Shown one piece after another: positions 34,575-46,925 of a DNA stretch of 64,000 nucleotides (position 1 is its first letter; every line of letters begins with the position of its first letter). A program made the position numbers and the translations under genes. The notes beneath the pieces are model-generated. The model ran no database searches and was not told where the DNA came from. It worked only from the letters and a program-made list of their open reading frames with translations. This DNA is from Rostratula benghalensis (Eukaryota; Chordata; Aves; Charadriiformes; Rostratulidae). Location of the stretch: positions 226,263 to 290,262 of the forward strand of contig VXAI01000097.1 in assembly GCA_013399305.1 (NCBI GenBank), written 5' to 3'.

Positions 34575-35060
34575 ATGTTCCTGAGAAGCCTCAGCTTGGG
34601 ACCCTCACACCCATATTCCCCAGTCTGGGAGCCCCATTTCAGCTCAGACTTGGTCCATCAGTCGCTGTTGGAGATACACTGTAGATTTACCAGCCTTCAG
34701 CTCCAGCTGCATTGCAGCCTTCCCTGGGCCTGGCCACAGGCATTGCTGATCCTCACCCCAACTCATCAGGAAAATTCTGAGCCCTACCATCTTGGAGCTA
34801 TGTGTGACACTGGGTACCGTCACTGGGCTGGATCCTGATTCTGCTCATGGGATGATACATCCCATCTTGGCCTCTGTCTATCCCTGTTCCCAGAGAGGTG
34901 CCCGATGCCCAGGGTGGTGGCTGCCTGATGGCTGCCCTGCTCCTGGCTGGAGACTGGGACAGGCCCTTGTGGCCAGGCCTTCCCCCAGCTGGTTGCCTTG
35001 TCCACGTTTGCTACCACCTCTCTGCCCCGGGGAGCAGCTAGCCTGTGTCATGACCTGACA
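34575..35060 (+). repeat. GC-rich island, inverse relative of 12.4 kb
   Basis: Nearly 490 bases of high G+C in an AT-rich setting. Ordered blocks (CCCCATTTCAGCTCAG, a CTGGGCCTGGCC...TTGCTGATCC segment, AGAGGTGCCCGATG, GCTGCCCT) match the minus strand of 12,360-12,765. This copy is longer and looks more complete. It might be part of an LTR or a non-autonomous element, but no ends or target duplication could be fixed. The open frames 34,575-34,838, 34,792-35,058 (+) and 34,820-35,017 (-) overlap and have no known domain. Confidence 0.45.
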
Positions 35061-37486
35061 GTTTGATATCCTTAGTTCCTATATCCCGACTAAGCTGAGA
35101 TGTTCCCTAAGATCTTTAATTCGGGCAGAGCTGGGCATACACAGAAGTAGGATTTTAGTAACATGGATATTATTAATTTTTTAAGGGTGTTTGTGGGATC
35201 CATTTACCATGTGCGTTGGTAGCAAGTGACTCAAAGATAAACAGAAAATAATTTCAGATTAGGTCTCTCAGTTTCTTCTGAGCCTGTCTTTAGGTGACTA
35301 ATTTCATGCCTGGATACTAGCGTATTGCTATTTTTCAATTTTACTTTTATGAAACATAGAACTATTGTTGGGGTTAATGAAAAAAATCTGGTAAATGAAG
35401 AGAAGCCAAGAATGAGGTGTGACAAGTGGTTTATTTTTCATCAGATATCACACATGTATCAGGATGTATATGATGATATTTGAGAACTGAATCACTTGAT
35501 TTCCAAGTTTTATGATTTTGACTTTACTATTCCTTAGAATCAAGTGTTTAGAAGGGGGAGTTTGAACTGCTCTCTGTTGGGCCATGCTACCATATAGATT
35601 ATATGCTCGGAGGCTACCATGCTGTATCTAAACTGTGAGAAACATTTGAGTGCTTTGCTGCTGTTAGGACTATGTGCATGACATGACTGTGACATGTATG
35701 TACTGTGTCATCACCTACGCATGCATCAGCCTTCTTGAACCATAGTTGACAAGGGAAAAAATGAGTGCAGAAGTCAAAAGGACAAATTATGTATTTCAAC
35801 TATTTTCCAATTTGGTTCCTGTCTTTCAATAAACACATTCTTCATTTATCTGGGTCAACAAAACCATACCAGATACTGAATGATCAAGAAGTTCTATTCA
35901 ATGAAAAGATAGGGATTGGCTCAACTGAACAGTAGGTAGTTATCTTCAACACTGATATAAGTTTCAGCAGTATTGCTGTAACTTACAGCACTGGTGGGAG
36001 TTGAAGAAGAATCACGCCTATAAAAGAGTATGGAATAAGACTGCTTCAGGTTTCTTTAATGACTTCTGTCTGTATCAATTATGAGCTCTGATTTGACATT
36101 GCTATCAAATATCTCTCCTCGAAAGCATACATATCTGAAATAAATTTAGACTGGAGTAGAATACACCGTATTCCTGTCAAGCACTTTATCTCCCAATAAG
36201 AAAATAACCTAATCATGCAGTATAAATATTCAGTTACTCAAAAAGTGTGACAGATGACTCAGGGAGGGGAAACAATATGATTATTCTTTCATTAGTGCAC
36301 AATAGAGTGCTGAAAAATAGGATTTGGTTTCTCCTGACTGGAATATTTAAATATTTTAGAACCATGCTTGATGACAACATACCATCCTAAATAAATGTCT
36401 GTCCTGAGAGCCAGAACCTTATTTCAATTGCTCCAGCAGGTATTTGAATTAATTATGTTGAATCAAGTGAAAGCATTTTAGTTATTCCTTGTGTAATTGA
36501 ACAGTCTTCCCTAAGAAACAAGGTATAAATATAAAGAAAATCTGGTATAATAAAAAGACCAAAACAGAATCTAAGCTCTCCAGGGGCTTTAGCCTACAGT
36601 TGTCCTTCTATGATACTTCCTACTCTCACATTAACCCAAAAAAAACCCAAACCCAAACCCCGTGCATTTTATTATTAAATACATCTAGAGAAAAAAAAAA
36701 TCTACTTTACATGCATAAATAACATTGTCATAGCATTAACCACAGGTATGAACTCTTCTCAGCTTGAGAAGGAGAAAAAAACACATCAGACTGAAAAATT
36801 AACCACCAGTTTATACACTTACCTGAATAGGGATATCTTCCTTTCCTTTTTTTTTTTTTTTTTTTTCAAAATCATGTTGGTCAGTGGGGAAAAAGCCATC
36901 AAATTTAGTAAGCTAGCGAAAGCATAAACAAGAACCTGCTGATAGACTAATAAGCTGCATTTTGTCTTGGTACAGAGTCTTCATACTTCTTCTCTAACAA
37001 ATCTTTAATGCAAATTATATAAAAAAATATTACAGTAAAAATTCTGGAATCTCACATTTTCTTAAGCTGCACAATTACTGTTCTGCTTTTCAGAAACTCA
37101 TAATCGTTGCTGAACTGTAACAGAGCTTCGATGAAACTACTCTTCCCGCATATTCTGAGAGAAGAGTGAATGTTGTTCACCTCTCTGAAACAGCAGATAC
37201 CTTGCATTTATGCTGAAAAAAGCATCAGAGAGACAGAGATGCGGAGTGTGCAGCCTTATAGGATAAGCAGGCTTAAGAAAAGGATGGCACTTCAGAACCA
37301 TTCTGAATTTCATATTTTCTAATGATAAGTGTTTAACAATACACGGGCATTCAGTGCAATAATTGTTGATGTTATGTGTTTCAGATCCCATTCTACATTG
37401 ATTTTCCAGTCCAGCACAGGTGCCTAACACAACATTCTTGTTCCTCTTCCAGTGTCCTGTTGTGTAAAAGTTTCAGTATTTAATCT
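35061..37486. other. Unique DNA with small repeats
   Basis: An AAACCC-rich tract lies at 36,633-36,661. A run of 20 T lies at 36,847-36,866. No gene was recognised. The open frame 37,137-37,430 (-) has no motif. Confidence 0.45.
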
Positions 37487-37909
37487 TTAGGCAAACAAGT
37501 TCCTTTTTGGATCTGACTCTTTAGGACAGGCAGAATCTGTCTTTAAAACAAAAAAGCATACCCTATTCTTCACACTTACTTCACTCTTCATCAATTTTAT
37601 CAACATCTCTTTGATAACTGAAATAATTGGAATTTTTGCCTTTGACTTCAGTGGGAGAAGAAGGATGAGTTTGGTTGCAGTGATATCCAGAATTAAGTAG
37701 AACAATTTTCCTTGAAGCCAAATTGTTTCTCTGGGAGATATCCCAATTAAAGAAATACTCCAATGAAATGTACCCCATTTAAAGGGAGATGCCAGTACTT
37801 CATCCTTCACCTTCATGCAGGGTAAGACTAACAAATGTAACACAGGAATAACGTCAAATGAACTGTTCAATCTTCTAGATGAGTATAATAGTTTTATTCT
37901 TTTATTCAA
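37487..37909 (-). other. Longest open frame in the window (140 codons)
   Basis: The frame encodes hydrophobic runs such as LFYLILDITATKLILLLPL but no recognised domain. A second minus frame is open over 37,581-37,778, so the openness is not specific to one frame. A consensus-like donor, GAA|GTAAGT, lies near 37,585, but no convincing acceptor pairs with it. The length is close to what chance allows in 64 kb of AT-rich DNA over six frames. Confidence 0.13.
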
Positions 37910-39389
37910 TTGTCTTTTGTTAGGTTAATTGGTTCAGAGCTGAATATATGTTCCTGATAGAAGCTTCCAGTGTTTTCTTGACTGTAAGACCATCTTATTT
38001 GCCCTCTCTGATAACTCTTTTGTGTAAACTGACAAGCAGTTATTGATGACTTTTTTTGAAGCTGCCATTGCAAGAACTGTAATGAATTGCTCTTTTGCAA
38101 GGTCATATATCAGCTCAAAGATCTCCAGTTATAAAGACTGTTTAAATCTGTCATTAACATTCTGGGTTGCCTAAGAATCATGCCCTCTGTGCATTCTTAC
38201 CCTTTGTCCTTTAACTTATGAGTTTTCATTATTGTCAAAAAACATAGGAAAATGCATTTTGAAAACTCAGCCTTGATAACTACTGGTGATAAAAAAAGAC
38301 AAACAGGTCACAGAAGAAAAGTGTGTGGAAACCTCAATTTGCATTATTGACTGCCACTATCTCAGAAGACTCATTTTAAAGTGACCGACAGCTTTTTTCC
38401 TGGTAGCAGTATGTAAATGAAGAGCGTATTGAGGTTATTCACTATTTTCCCTTCACACAGAGTCAAATGTCATTGTGCTGGATGTCAGGAAGAGCGGACA
38501 GGTACATGCTGTCCTTTTCATCTATGTACAGTCCTCTAGGATTTATAATTAAAGTGACTTTAGAGATCGCCAATGGCTACTAGTGTATCTACAAGATTTT
38601 CCTTGTTATAGGCTTCGTCAACCGGAGATTCAGCTATTACATTCTTCTAGGGCTTCTCTGATTTAATAAATAAACAAAACAAAACAAAAAAGACTTCCCA
38701 AAACTTTATCTATCAGAACAGGCAAGTGAAAGTACTTGGAGAAATTGCCAGTATTCTTGCTTCAGCACTGACCTAAGGCTCAAACTATAGAATAATCATA
38801 GTTGTAAAAAGCCTTTCTATTTCTCCACATTACTGTTGACAGCTCTGGAAGACAAAAGGGATGTCAGGATGAAAGAGGAAGTGGTAGGGAAGCAAAATAA
38901 GCACAATCTCTTTAAGAATGAGAGGAAGGGAGACTGGACTATTAGATTTCTGTTTTGAAAGAGTAGCAAACTGTCATTCATATTGGCAGAAGTTGGTGAT
39001 TATAATGTTGATCCCATCCCTGGTGGACTATGGACAGTAGCCTCCCCTTTGTTCCCCAAAAATTTCCTTTCTTTTTGCTCTCATAAGAGAATACGATTTA
39101 CATGTCTATGAATGATGGATGAAAGAAGAAGGAAGAATGGTGGGAATATAACAGGAGAAAAAGTGGCTTGGATTGCTGCAAATATCCTGGCTATTGAGAT
39201 ACTGTAGGACCAGATACTCTAATTGGACACACTTAACTCGCCACAGACATGTTAGAAAATACCATTTCCATGCATCCATATACATTTCTGGCCCTCATAA
39301 TTCATCCTGTTCATTTAGACCTAATATACATCAATCCTGAACTGCCAGAACCTGGGGAAAAGTTTTTTTCACTAGGAGAGAAGTGCAAT
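37910..39389. other. Unique DNA, no gene recognised
   Basis: AT-rich spacer. An AAACAAAACAAAAC patch lies near 38,670-38,690. Nothing else was recognised. Confidence 0.45.
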
Positions 39390-39580
39390 GTAATAACAGG
39401 TTGCACAGTACGTTGTCCACAGTGGTTTTCTAATCTCTGCTTTTGAAGATTTTCAAGGACATTGCTAGACAAATGTGTGACTGACCTGATACAGTGTTGG
39501 TGACAGCCCAGTTTCGAGTAAGGGGCTGGACTAGATGTCTTTCAGAGGTCACTTCCAATGAATACTTCTATGATTTTGCA
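39390..39580 (+). mobile_element. CR1 LINE, 3' end fragment
   Basis: This diverged CR1 3' end runs from TAATAACAGGTTGCACAGTA, through TTTTCAAGGACATTGCTAGAC, to GAGTAAGGGGCTGGACTAGATG. It continues with AGAGGTCACTTCC and finishes ACTTCTATGATT. The GGACTAGATG...AGAGGTC block and the end motif secure the family. Confidence 0.82.
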
Positions 39581-42500
39581 AGTGTGTAGGCACAGTTGGG
39601 AAAGAACTTACACCAGTCAGTACTCTTAATTGACAGTTTAGATGCAACCACTCTAGGTTCGGTGGCCTATTTTGTCTGTATTTTCTTTTCATTTATGAGT
39701 TGGATTTTTTGAGACAAAGAAATGGTTTGTTGGTATGTGAGTTGGGTCGTGCCTTTAGAGTTGGGTTATGCCATTTGTCTTTAGAAACAGAGGATAATTC
39801 CTGTCATATTGGATTTATATGCTAATCAAGATATAACCTGTTGAGGTCTTCATCATTTCAGAACTTTTCTGATGAACACAGATCCTTATAGTTGTTAAGG
39901 AAGAACAAACAAAGTCCTTTATAAAAAGGTGGTTCATGCAAAAGCTGTTTTGACAGAGATACAACAAATGCTGTTATAAGTGTTTTCATGAATGTGCTCC
40001 ACATGGCTCTGTGATGCTCTAGAAGTATCCTAGAACCTGCAGTTTAGAGGCTAATGAGCATTCCAGCCAATGGCAGTCTTCAGCTGCCCTATAGTAAAGT
40101 ATTTTCAGTATAAATTCTAAGCTCATGGTCTCTTCTCTTCCACTGCCATATCTTAACAGTGAAAAAAAAAATAGCTCATTGTCCAATTAATATTAAGAAC
40201 ATATATGAATCTGAGGGTTTTAAGCAGTCAAAAAAAAAATAGCAGGGTTCTTGTTATGTAAATAAAATTTACTAACCGTCATTTGTTCTACTTACTTTTT
40301 ATATATAGAAAGTAAATAGTAAGTTAACATATAATTCTAAATGTAGTCTATTGAAATATCATAAAGAACTAAATAAGCATGGGCTAACTTTAGCACCCAG
40401 GTAGGAAAGCTTCAGAAAATTTATGTTTCACACCAAATGAAGTTGGCCATTTATGTAATTTCTCTCTAGTGCATTCTCTCCAGTGAGCTGGATGGCAGTA
40501 AGACAGGTAGTATTTTTTCTGATATATAAAAAACCCCCTGAATAAATTCTTTCAAATTGCTAAAGCTCCCAAGACTCATTTCATTAAATTATTAATTTGC
40601 ATACATTGGCTAAAATCCAATATAAATAATTATAGCTTTCTTATATAAATTCTTCCCATAATTTCACTGGGTGAGGTATACTTCATCATTATCTGCTATA
40701 CAATTCCAGACAATGTTGACATGCCTTGTTTTAGAATACTTGTAAGAATAAGAAAAGATTGATTTTCTAAGCAGGATTAAACTTTATGGTAGCTCAGTTT
40801 AAGTATTGTATTTTAGAATGAGACTAAAATGCTATTCAATCAAAGAATATTAAAAAAACCCCATGTTACAACACAGTCAAATAAAAAGGTCTGCTTTTTT
40901 TTCAGATAGGGCTAATAGCAATGATGCCACCCATATAATAACAGGATTTTATTCTATTGCACAATTGCATGTCATAACCACCAGGCTATGGAACCAGGGT
41001 TACTACTGATTGCTTTTCTCTTGAATTTGTGAACCTCTATACTTACTTAGAAACACGGATTTGATTCACACATCCAGATGTTTAACTTCAAGGTGTAAAG
41101 ATGCTGAGCAACTGTAACACTTTGCCTTTTCAAGTGTCCATCAGAATTCAAAGTTTAAAATATATGGATTAATTTCAGTGTAATACATATGTGAAAAACA
41201 GGTACTTTGTGCTCTTTGAGGTACTAGACTAAAAGTAAACCAAAGCTTAGTATTAGGAATTGTATTTAGATGAAAATTAAGATAGTGTTTTGTATAGTGA
41301 CAGCAATTTGAATGGTGGAACAACACATGAAGAATTATGTCTCTTGATGGCAAATTTTAAATAAAAATGGATGTCTCTGAGTCATGATAAAATTTGTCAT
41401 ACACAATTTAAAGTAAGATAATAACAACATGGGTTGATTTCAAGAGTATTTGAGTGAGGAAAAAGTGGTGATAATGAAAATTAATGTATTTTTTAATTTT
41501 AAATTCAAAGTAATTAAATTATACAAATAATAATTCTCAAATGTGTGTCACTGCAGGACTTGCATTTTTCCGTTTCTTACTATTCAGGTCTAGCTTTGGG
41601 AAATAATAAGTCCTGTAAGTTTATATTTACATTAAAAATTAGTACAGAACTGTAGGAGAAATTTTTGTAGAGTAAAACAGTATTATGGACCCAATGTCCA
41701 TTTTATCTGGCTTTTGGTGAGTTTTACTTTGCCTCTAGTCTTGTCCTACGAATTTTGTGTCCATAGCAGTTGTTGTACTAGTTGTACTCCAGTAGTCTAT
41801 CTTCTAGTTCTGTTTGCTATGGAAAAAAAAATACTTTGAAGTTGTTTCTTGTTGCAAAGCCGTTAAATGAGGTTGATCAGGAAATTCACTTGAAAAATGA
41901 ATCTACAATACAAAATGATAACAAATTAAACTCTAATGAATGAAAACAGAGGTAATAGTTAGTATTCTAATTTATACACCTTTAAGACAAGTACTTGCCA
42001 GACTTGAAAACTGAACAGCTGCAGAACTGTCTGTATCTCATCATGTAGGTCCACAGTGAATAAGGGTAGGATTTATTCTAGTTGAGCTACCTATACTAAA
42101 ATTAGATCCTCTGGGAATTTGAAACTTTCTTTAACTATTTTCCTCTCCCCCACTGGATAATGCTTATCAAGAGAGATATCTTTATAGCTAACAGTTGACC
42201 CAGCCAGATCCCCATCTGCAAAATTACATGAAACAAATATTGTTTCCTAAGACACCCAAATAGGTCTTGATTGCAAACATCTCAGGTTAACATCCAACAA
42301 CATTTGGTTTAGGTTCATGTTTTTTCTGAACAAATGCTGTCTCTTTTTTTCTCCAAAGTAACCTGTGTTATCACACATAACACCAGTTGAATTTACAGAA
42401 GAGGTATACTCCAGTACAGGGTTAATTTTTTTATTACAAAATCAGAATCACTCTTAGCACAAGGAATAATAAAGCCCTATAGTTCTTCTTTACTTGCCCC

Positions 42501-44379
42501 AGTGATTTAACTAGCTTTGAGGGGAATCACTCTTTCCTTCCCAGTAAGTCTAGCTCTCCAGTGGGGACTTGGCTTTCCAAGGAAAAATCTATTCCTCTGT
42601 GTTTAAGATAGTTTAATAACTTCTCTTACTTATCTGCTTTTATTTTTAACCCAATTAATTCAGTGAAATTGTAAAAGATTGGGCATTTTGTCTCCCAGAG
42701 GGCTTCTTTGACACATGATTCTGTTATTTATGTATTTAATTTAGTACATTCTTCTAAGCCTAAATGGTCTTCTTGCCATTCACATTTTCAAGAGTGTCAT
42801 AGCATTTTATAAATTGAATATCACAGAGAAAGTATTTCTTGTGCATATATCTGACAAAGCTAACAGGTTGTGGTGTGACATGAACTTTTGGCAGCAGGAC
42901 AATCTTCCCATTCACCCCTTCCCTCATTACCACCCTTATCAGTTCTTTACTTTTTTTTTACTGGTTTTGCTTTAAACTGACAGGAAAAAAAAAAAGGACT
43001 CAAAACCACAAAAAGCACACAATCCCCCTGTATCAAACTATGATAAAGTGATTTTTCTGCTCATCTAAATTTTCCATGGACTGATATGTCTACCCCCCTT
43101 TTTTGAGAAAAAATAAAAAGAAAATTTTTTCTACATTTTTTCCTGTACCCTCTCCAAATCAAGAGTTGGCAGCACTACTGAGATTTGTGCACTGTCACTC
43201 AGCTCTTCAAAAAACAAACTCTGTAAAAAAACCCAAAATTAAAACCATTATCAATATGAACGCTAATGAATAAAAATATAATTTTGAATCAATAAAAAGG
43301 AGATAAATTTTATAGAAACTAGGTGTGCAAATATGGGCATCAAGTCTCATGTATAGGTTCCATAAAGTCTCAATAGTTTAAAAGTAATATGTATGTAATA
43401 ACTTACATATTTACTTCATTAAAGTCTAGTGATGTATATAAATGAAAATAGCTTCTATACTTATGAATATATTAATAAATATAAGCTTACTTTTCTTCTC
43501 TTTCCAAAACACTCCTATTTCTATTAAGCAGAGGGGAAATAACTGCTGAATGTACTAGATGTAGCACGTTCTCCAGTTAAACTTTTAATGAAACCAAATA
43601 ATGATCATTCCTTAAGATTTTCTGTAGTCACTTATCTTTTGAGTGATAAAGTGCTATTAATTGCATTTATATGCTTTAAATGAAGTCCATCTATGGTTTT
43701 TACTGATGGTTTGCCAGCCAATTTACATTATAATGAATAAAATCCCAAGGATCTTACATATGGTGAAGAATTAATGTGGTCAATATGCAAATATACGCAT
43801 GAAGTTCTTGGTCTGAGATATTGCAAAATTAAACTTTAAAAGACAGACAGTGGAGAAAACTGTAAAACTTAATTAAAACTTGCATTTTATTAACCTGAAT
43901 TCTAGCAAACCCGATGTCAATCAGTGTATTCTACAGAACAAATGATTTACTTTTATTTGGCTTTATTTGACCATGTAACCTGGGGGGTCGTCACATAAGC
44001 AAATGGAAATCACTTTAAAAAATGGGCAAAATTTTCAGACAGTTGCATTTTGCCATAGCATAACTTGCTCTATGTTATATAATTTTGTTACATAACTTGT
44101 TACACAGGTTCTGTGATGAACTTAACATCTAAGTCAATGATTCAAATATATACTTATAGTACCCCAAACGATGCAGCTTCAAGGCTGTTACATAAGCCCT
44201 GCTACATTCAAAATGGATGGTACTGTAAGCTGTTGTATGTTTTAGATAATATTTGCTATGTAAAGGAAAAGACTATTTAAACACCACTTTCCTGTAAAGA
44301 AAAACAATGCTGTGTTACAAAATGTCTCAATTCCATATTTGCTATGAACAGATGTTAACAGGAACAGTCATTATATTAA
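39581..44379. other. Unique AT-rich DNA, about 4.8 kb
   Basis: No interspersed repeat or exon was recognised across this long stretch, which is among the least repeat-affected parts of the window. The open frame 41,141-41,353 (-) lacks motifs. Such repeat-poor parts beside a candidate exon are where conserved non-coding sequence would be expected. Confidence 0.45.
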
Positions 44380-44640
44380 GCTGCATTAATTAAATATTGA
44401 CAGAACAACCTCAGTAGATGAATTTATTAAAACAGTGTGGGGTCTCAGTAGCAATTAGTAGATTGATGTATTCATGATTATTTGCATGTGACAGCAAACA
44501 ATCAGACTGTACAGAGAATATTTCCCACATTATTATTCATGTTTTCCTTTCCTGACATTTGAACCAGGACATTTCCCACTGGATTAGCAAACTGAGTTAA
44601 TGACTGCCTTAAATTGTTCAAAAATTTGTATTAATTCTTA
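44380..44640. promoter_or_regulatory. Candidate conserved non-coding element
   Basis: This repeat-free stretch lies about 0.6 kb from the candidate exon on its downstream side. It is dense in transcription-factor-like words: TTAATTAA at 44,386-44,393, CAATTAG at 44,452-44,458, the perfect octamer ATTTGCAT at 44,480-44,487, and CATGTGAC/GACAG nearby. The cluster resembles homeodomain/POU-bound enhancers. The words are short and AT-rich, so this is a suggestion only. Confidence 0.22.
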
Positions 44641-45202
44641 CAACATTCTGTTACCACTGATTCTGTTAACAACTTTCTTGACAAACAAAAAGCCCCAACT
44701 TGTAATGCAATTAGAGGTAACAGCCCCAAAATGATATGTTGGGAAGAACTGAAAACAACATTTTGGAGAGTGCTTTTCCCTCTACAAAGCAGCTAGATAA
44801 GTTAGTAAAAGCAAAATACTATTCCTTTATTACAGGAAGACATTGTTCTCTTAATGTAAGAAATTTAGCACATCCATGCAGTTCTCTTTCTTTTTAATAA
44901 CTTTAACCTTTCACAAGAAGGTTGTGAGGTTTCTGAATGGTGCTAGCTGTGATTCTAATCAAAATAATTGGATACTAGCTGTTTCATTGATTTAAGGAAG
45001 GTAGGTAGTCTTAACATATTGTTTCTTTGAAATAAACTGTTTCTTTCATTTAGAATGTCTCTGAAAGGTGAATAATTATCTACTGCTAGTTTAAATATAT
45101 TTTCACGACTTCTAAGTGTAATAGATTGAATTGCTACAATTAGGTCATAGAAAAGTACAGTATAAGCATGTGATTATATCGTTAAGCATAACTTTTAAAT
45201 AC

Positions 45203-45414
45203 CTTTCTTTATTGCTGAGTTCATGCACATGTGCAGTTATGCTCACATCTTTGTTATCTTCCACAAGTGCCTGTTCAGTGGCAAGTAAAGCAGGCAACAC
45301 ATACTGACAATATGCACCCAAATTCCCAACCCACAATCCAGTGCTGCCTACTACAGATAAAGTAGTCAAAAGAAAGTTTGACATGGTACAGAGTTCTAGA
45401 CTGCCTGGTTGCAC
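45203..45414 (-). CDS. Candidate internal exon of an unidentified gene
   Basis: Read on the minus strand, a pyrimidine-rich stretch ending TTTGTTTTTCAG (acceptor) is followed by 212 bases. These are open in one frame and end at AAAGAAAG|GTATTT (donor). The frame gives about 70 residues. It starts VQPGSLELCTMSNFLLTTLS and then has a GSTGLWVGNLGAYCQYVLPA segment, followed by an acidic stretch (ALVEDNKDVS) and HVHELSNKER. The helix-like leucine spacing would suit an alpha-helical repeat protein, but no family is recognised. The length of 212 gives unequal intron phases (0 and 2). A second minus frame is open over the first half but ends within the exon. No partner exon was found in the window, so the introns would be long. 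Confidence 0.45.
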
Positions 45415-46344
45415 CTGAAAAACAAAGTGTGAAGAGTAGAACTGATAGAGGTAAATTTAGCACATCCCTCTTCACAGAGCACTGTTCCCTGTTTCCCAAA
45501 CCAGTATTTATTTAACTAAAGACCCTGGTCTATGATGATAATTTTGGAGGACTTCATATACAAAAAAATTTAAGCGGGTTTTTTAGGATAATGCAGAGGA
45601 TCAGTATTTTAAAGTAACCCCTGAAGCTACATTGTACAAAGTTCGAGACTTCAGATCAATCTGTGTTTATTCTGGTCCCCTGTACTGAGTATCCCCACAA
45701 TGCACATGGCTCAAATGCAGCTGAAGGAACAATGAATGCTTGGCCTCTGTGTTCCCTTTAAGTGCCAAAGAGCATTTGGTGCCAACTAAGAGAAGAATGG
45801 ATGGATTAGTTGCTACTTAGAGAAATTTAGCTAGAGTACACCAAAACTTTTACTGAACTGAAATGCTACGTCACAAGTGGGGACAGCCAGGGCACTTGTT
45901 AAAAACTTGTACTATAACTCCAAACTGAATTGCAGCTGTAGTGTTATTACCACAAACACGACACTCTGAAGAAGCTCCTTTCCTATATTCTGTTAATCAC
46001 TATTCAAAACAGATATTTCAGCAGGATTTATGAGAGTCAGGAATAATTGAATGTTTCCCTGTACAATGTGTAGTGGGATAACAGTGAAGCTGAGAGACAA
46101 TCATTCCATATCAAGGCCTTAGAGACACCCTTTTTAGTTTGAATACTTTTTGTTTCTTATTTTTATTTTTTTGCGTTTTCCTGCTGCTTGTATATGATGC
46201 GAATTGTCAGTTTGTGGCTTTGATGCATCTTTGCTGAGGTGCCCTTTGTAGAAAACTTTCTGAAACTTATTTCATGAAAATACACAAGTGAAAAGGTTAG
46301 CCATGAATAGGTCTTTAAACATCATCTTTAAAGAGTGTGTGTCT
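45415..46344. other. Possible intron DNA
   Basis: No repeat or further exon was recognised between the candidate exon and the reverse CR1. Confidence 0.4.
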
Positions 46345-46925
46345 TCATAGAGTGATAGTTTGGGTGAGAAGGGACCTTTAAAGGTCATGTAGTCAAACCC
46401 TTCTGCAATGAGCAGGGATATCTTCCATTAGATTGGGTTACCCCCTACAATTTCACCTTGAATGTTTCCAGGGGTGGGGCACCCACCACCTCTGTGGGAA
46501 ACCTGTGCCAGTGTTTCACCAACTTCATTGTAAAGAATGTTCTTCCTTATATCTATTCTGAATCTACGCTTTTAGTTTAAAATTATTACCCCTTATCGTG
46601 TCACAATAGGCCCTGATAAAGATGTTGCCCCCATCTTTCTTATAAACTCTCCTTAAGTACTGAAAGACCACAAAAATGTCTCCCCAGAGCTGAACAACTC
46701 CAACTCTCTCAGCCTGTCTTCATAGGTGAGGTGTTCCGGCCCTCTGATCATTTTTATGGCCCTCCTTTGGACCTGCTCCAACAAGTCCATTTCTTTCCTG
46801 TGCTGAGGGCTCCCGAGCTGGATGCAGTACTCTAGGTGGGGTTTCACAAGAATGGAGTAGAGGGACAGAATCACCTCCCTTGGCTGCTGGACATACTTCT
46901 TTTGACGTAGCCCATGATACATCTG
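46345..46925 (-). mobile_element. CR1 LINE, reverse copy with ORF2 end
   Basis: From the plus strand the copy starts TCATAGAGTGATAGTTTGGGTG, reverse of a CR1 3' end. It passes GGGGCACCCACCACCTC, the CAGCCTGTCTTCATAGGTGAGGTG block and CTCCAACAAGTCCATTTC, then GATGCAGTACTCTAGGTGGGG, ending near 46,925. About 580 bases remain. The subfamily differs from the copies at 6,963 and 17,562, to judge by the AAAGGTCATGTAGTCAAACCC segment. Confidence 0.92.
46653..46922 (-). pseudogene. CR1 ORF2 reverse transcriptase, C-terminal remnant
   Basis: The minus-strand frame encodes SLYSILVKPHLEYCIQLGSP, followed by an RKEMDLLEQVQRRAIKMIRG segment and TYEDRLRELELFS. This is the well-conserved C-terminal end of CR1 ORF2. 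It is the best-preserved CR1 protein piece in the window, open for 89 codons. The catalytic part is absent because of 5' truncation. Confidence 0.9.

Noticed and set aside
36633..36661. AAACCC-rich tract as an interstitial telomere
   Set aside because: Vertebrate telomere repeats are TTAGGG/CCCTAA; this tract has uneven A-runs and only a few units.
45275..45499. Alternative minus frame of 74 codons over the candidate exon
   Set aside because: It ends inside the exon and crosses the splice acceptor, while the other frame is open across the whole exon.
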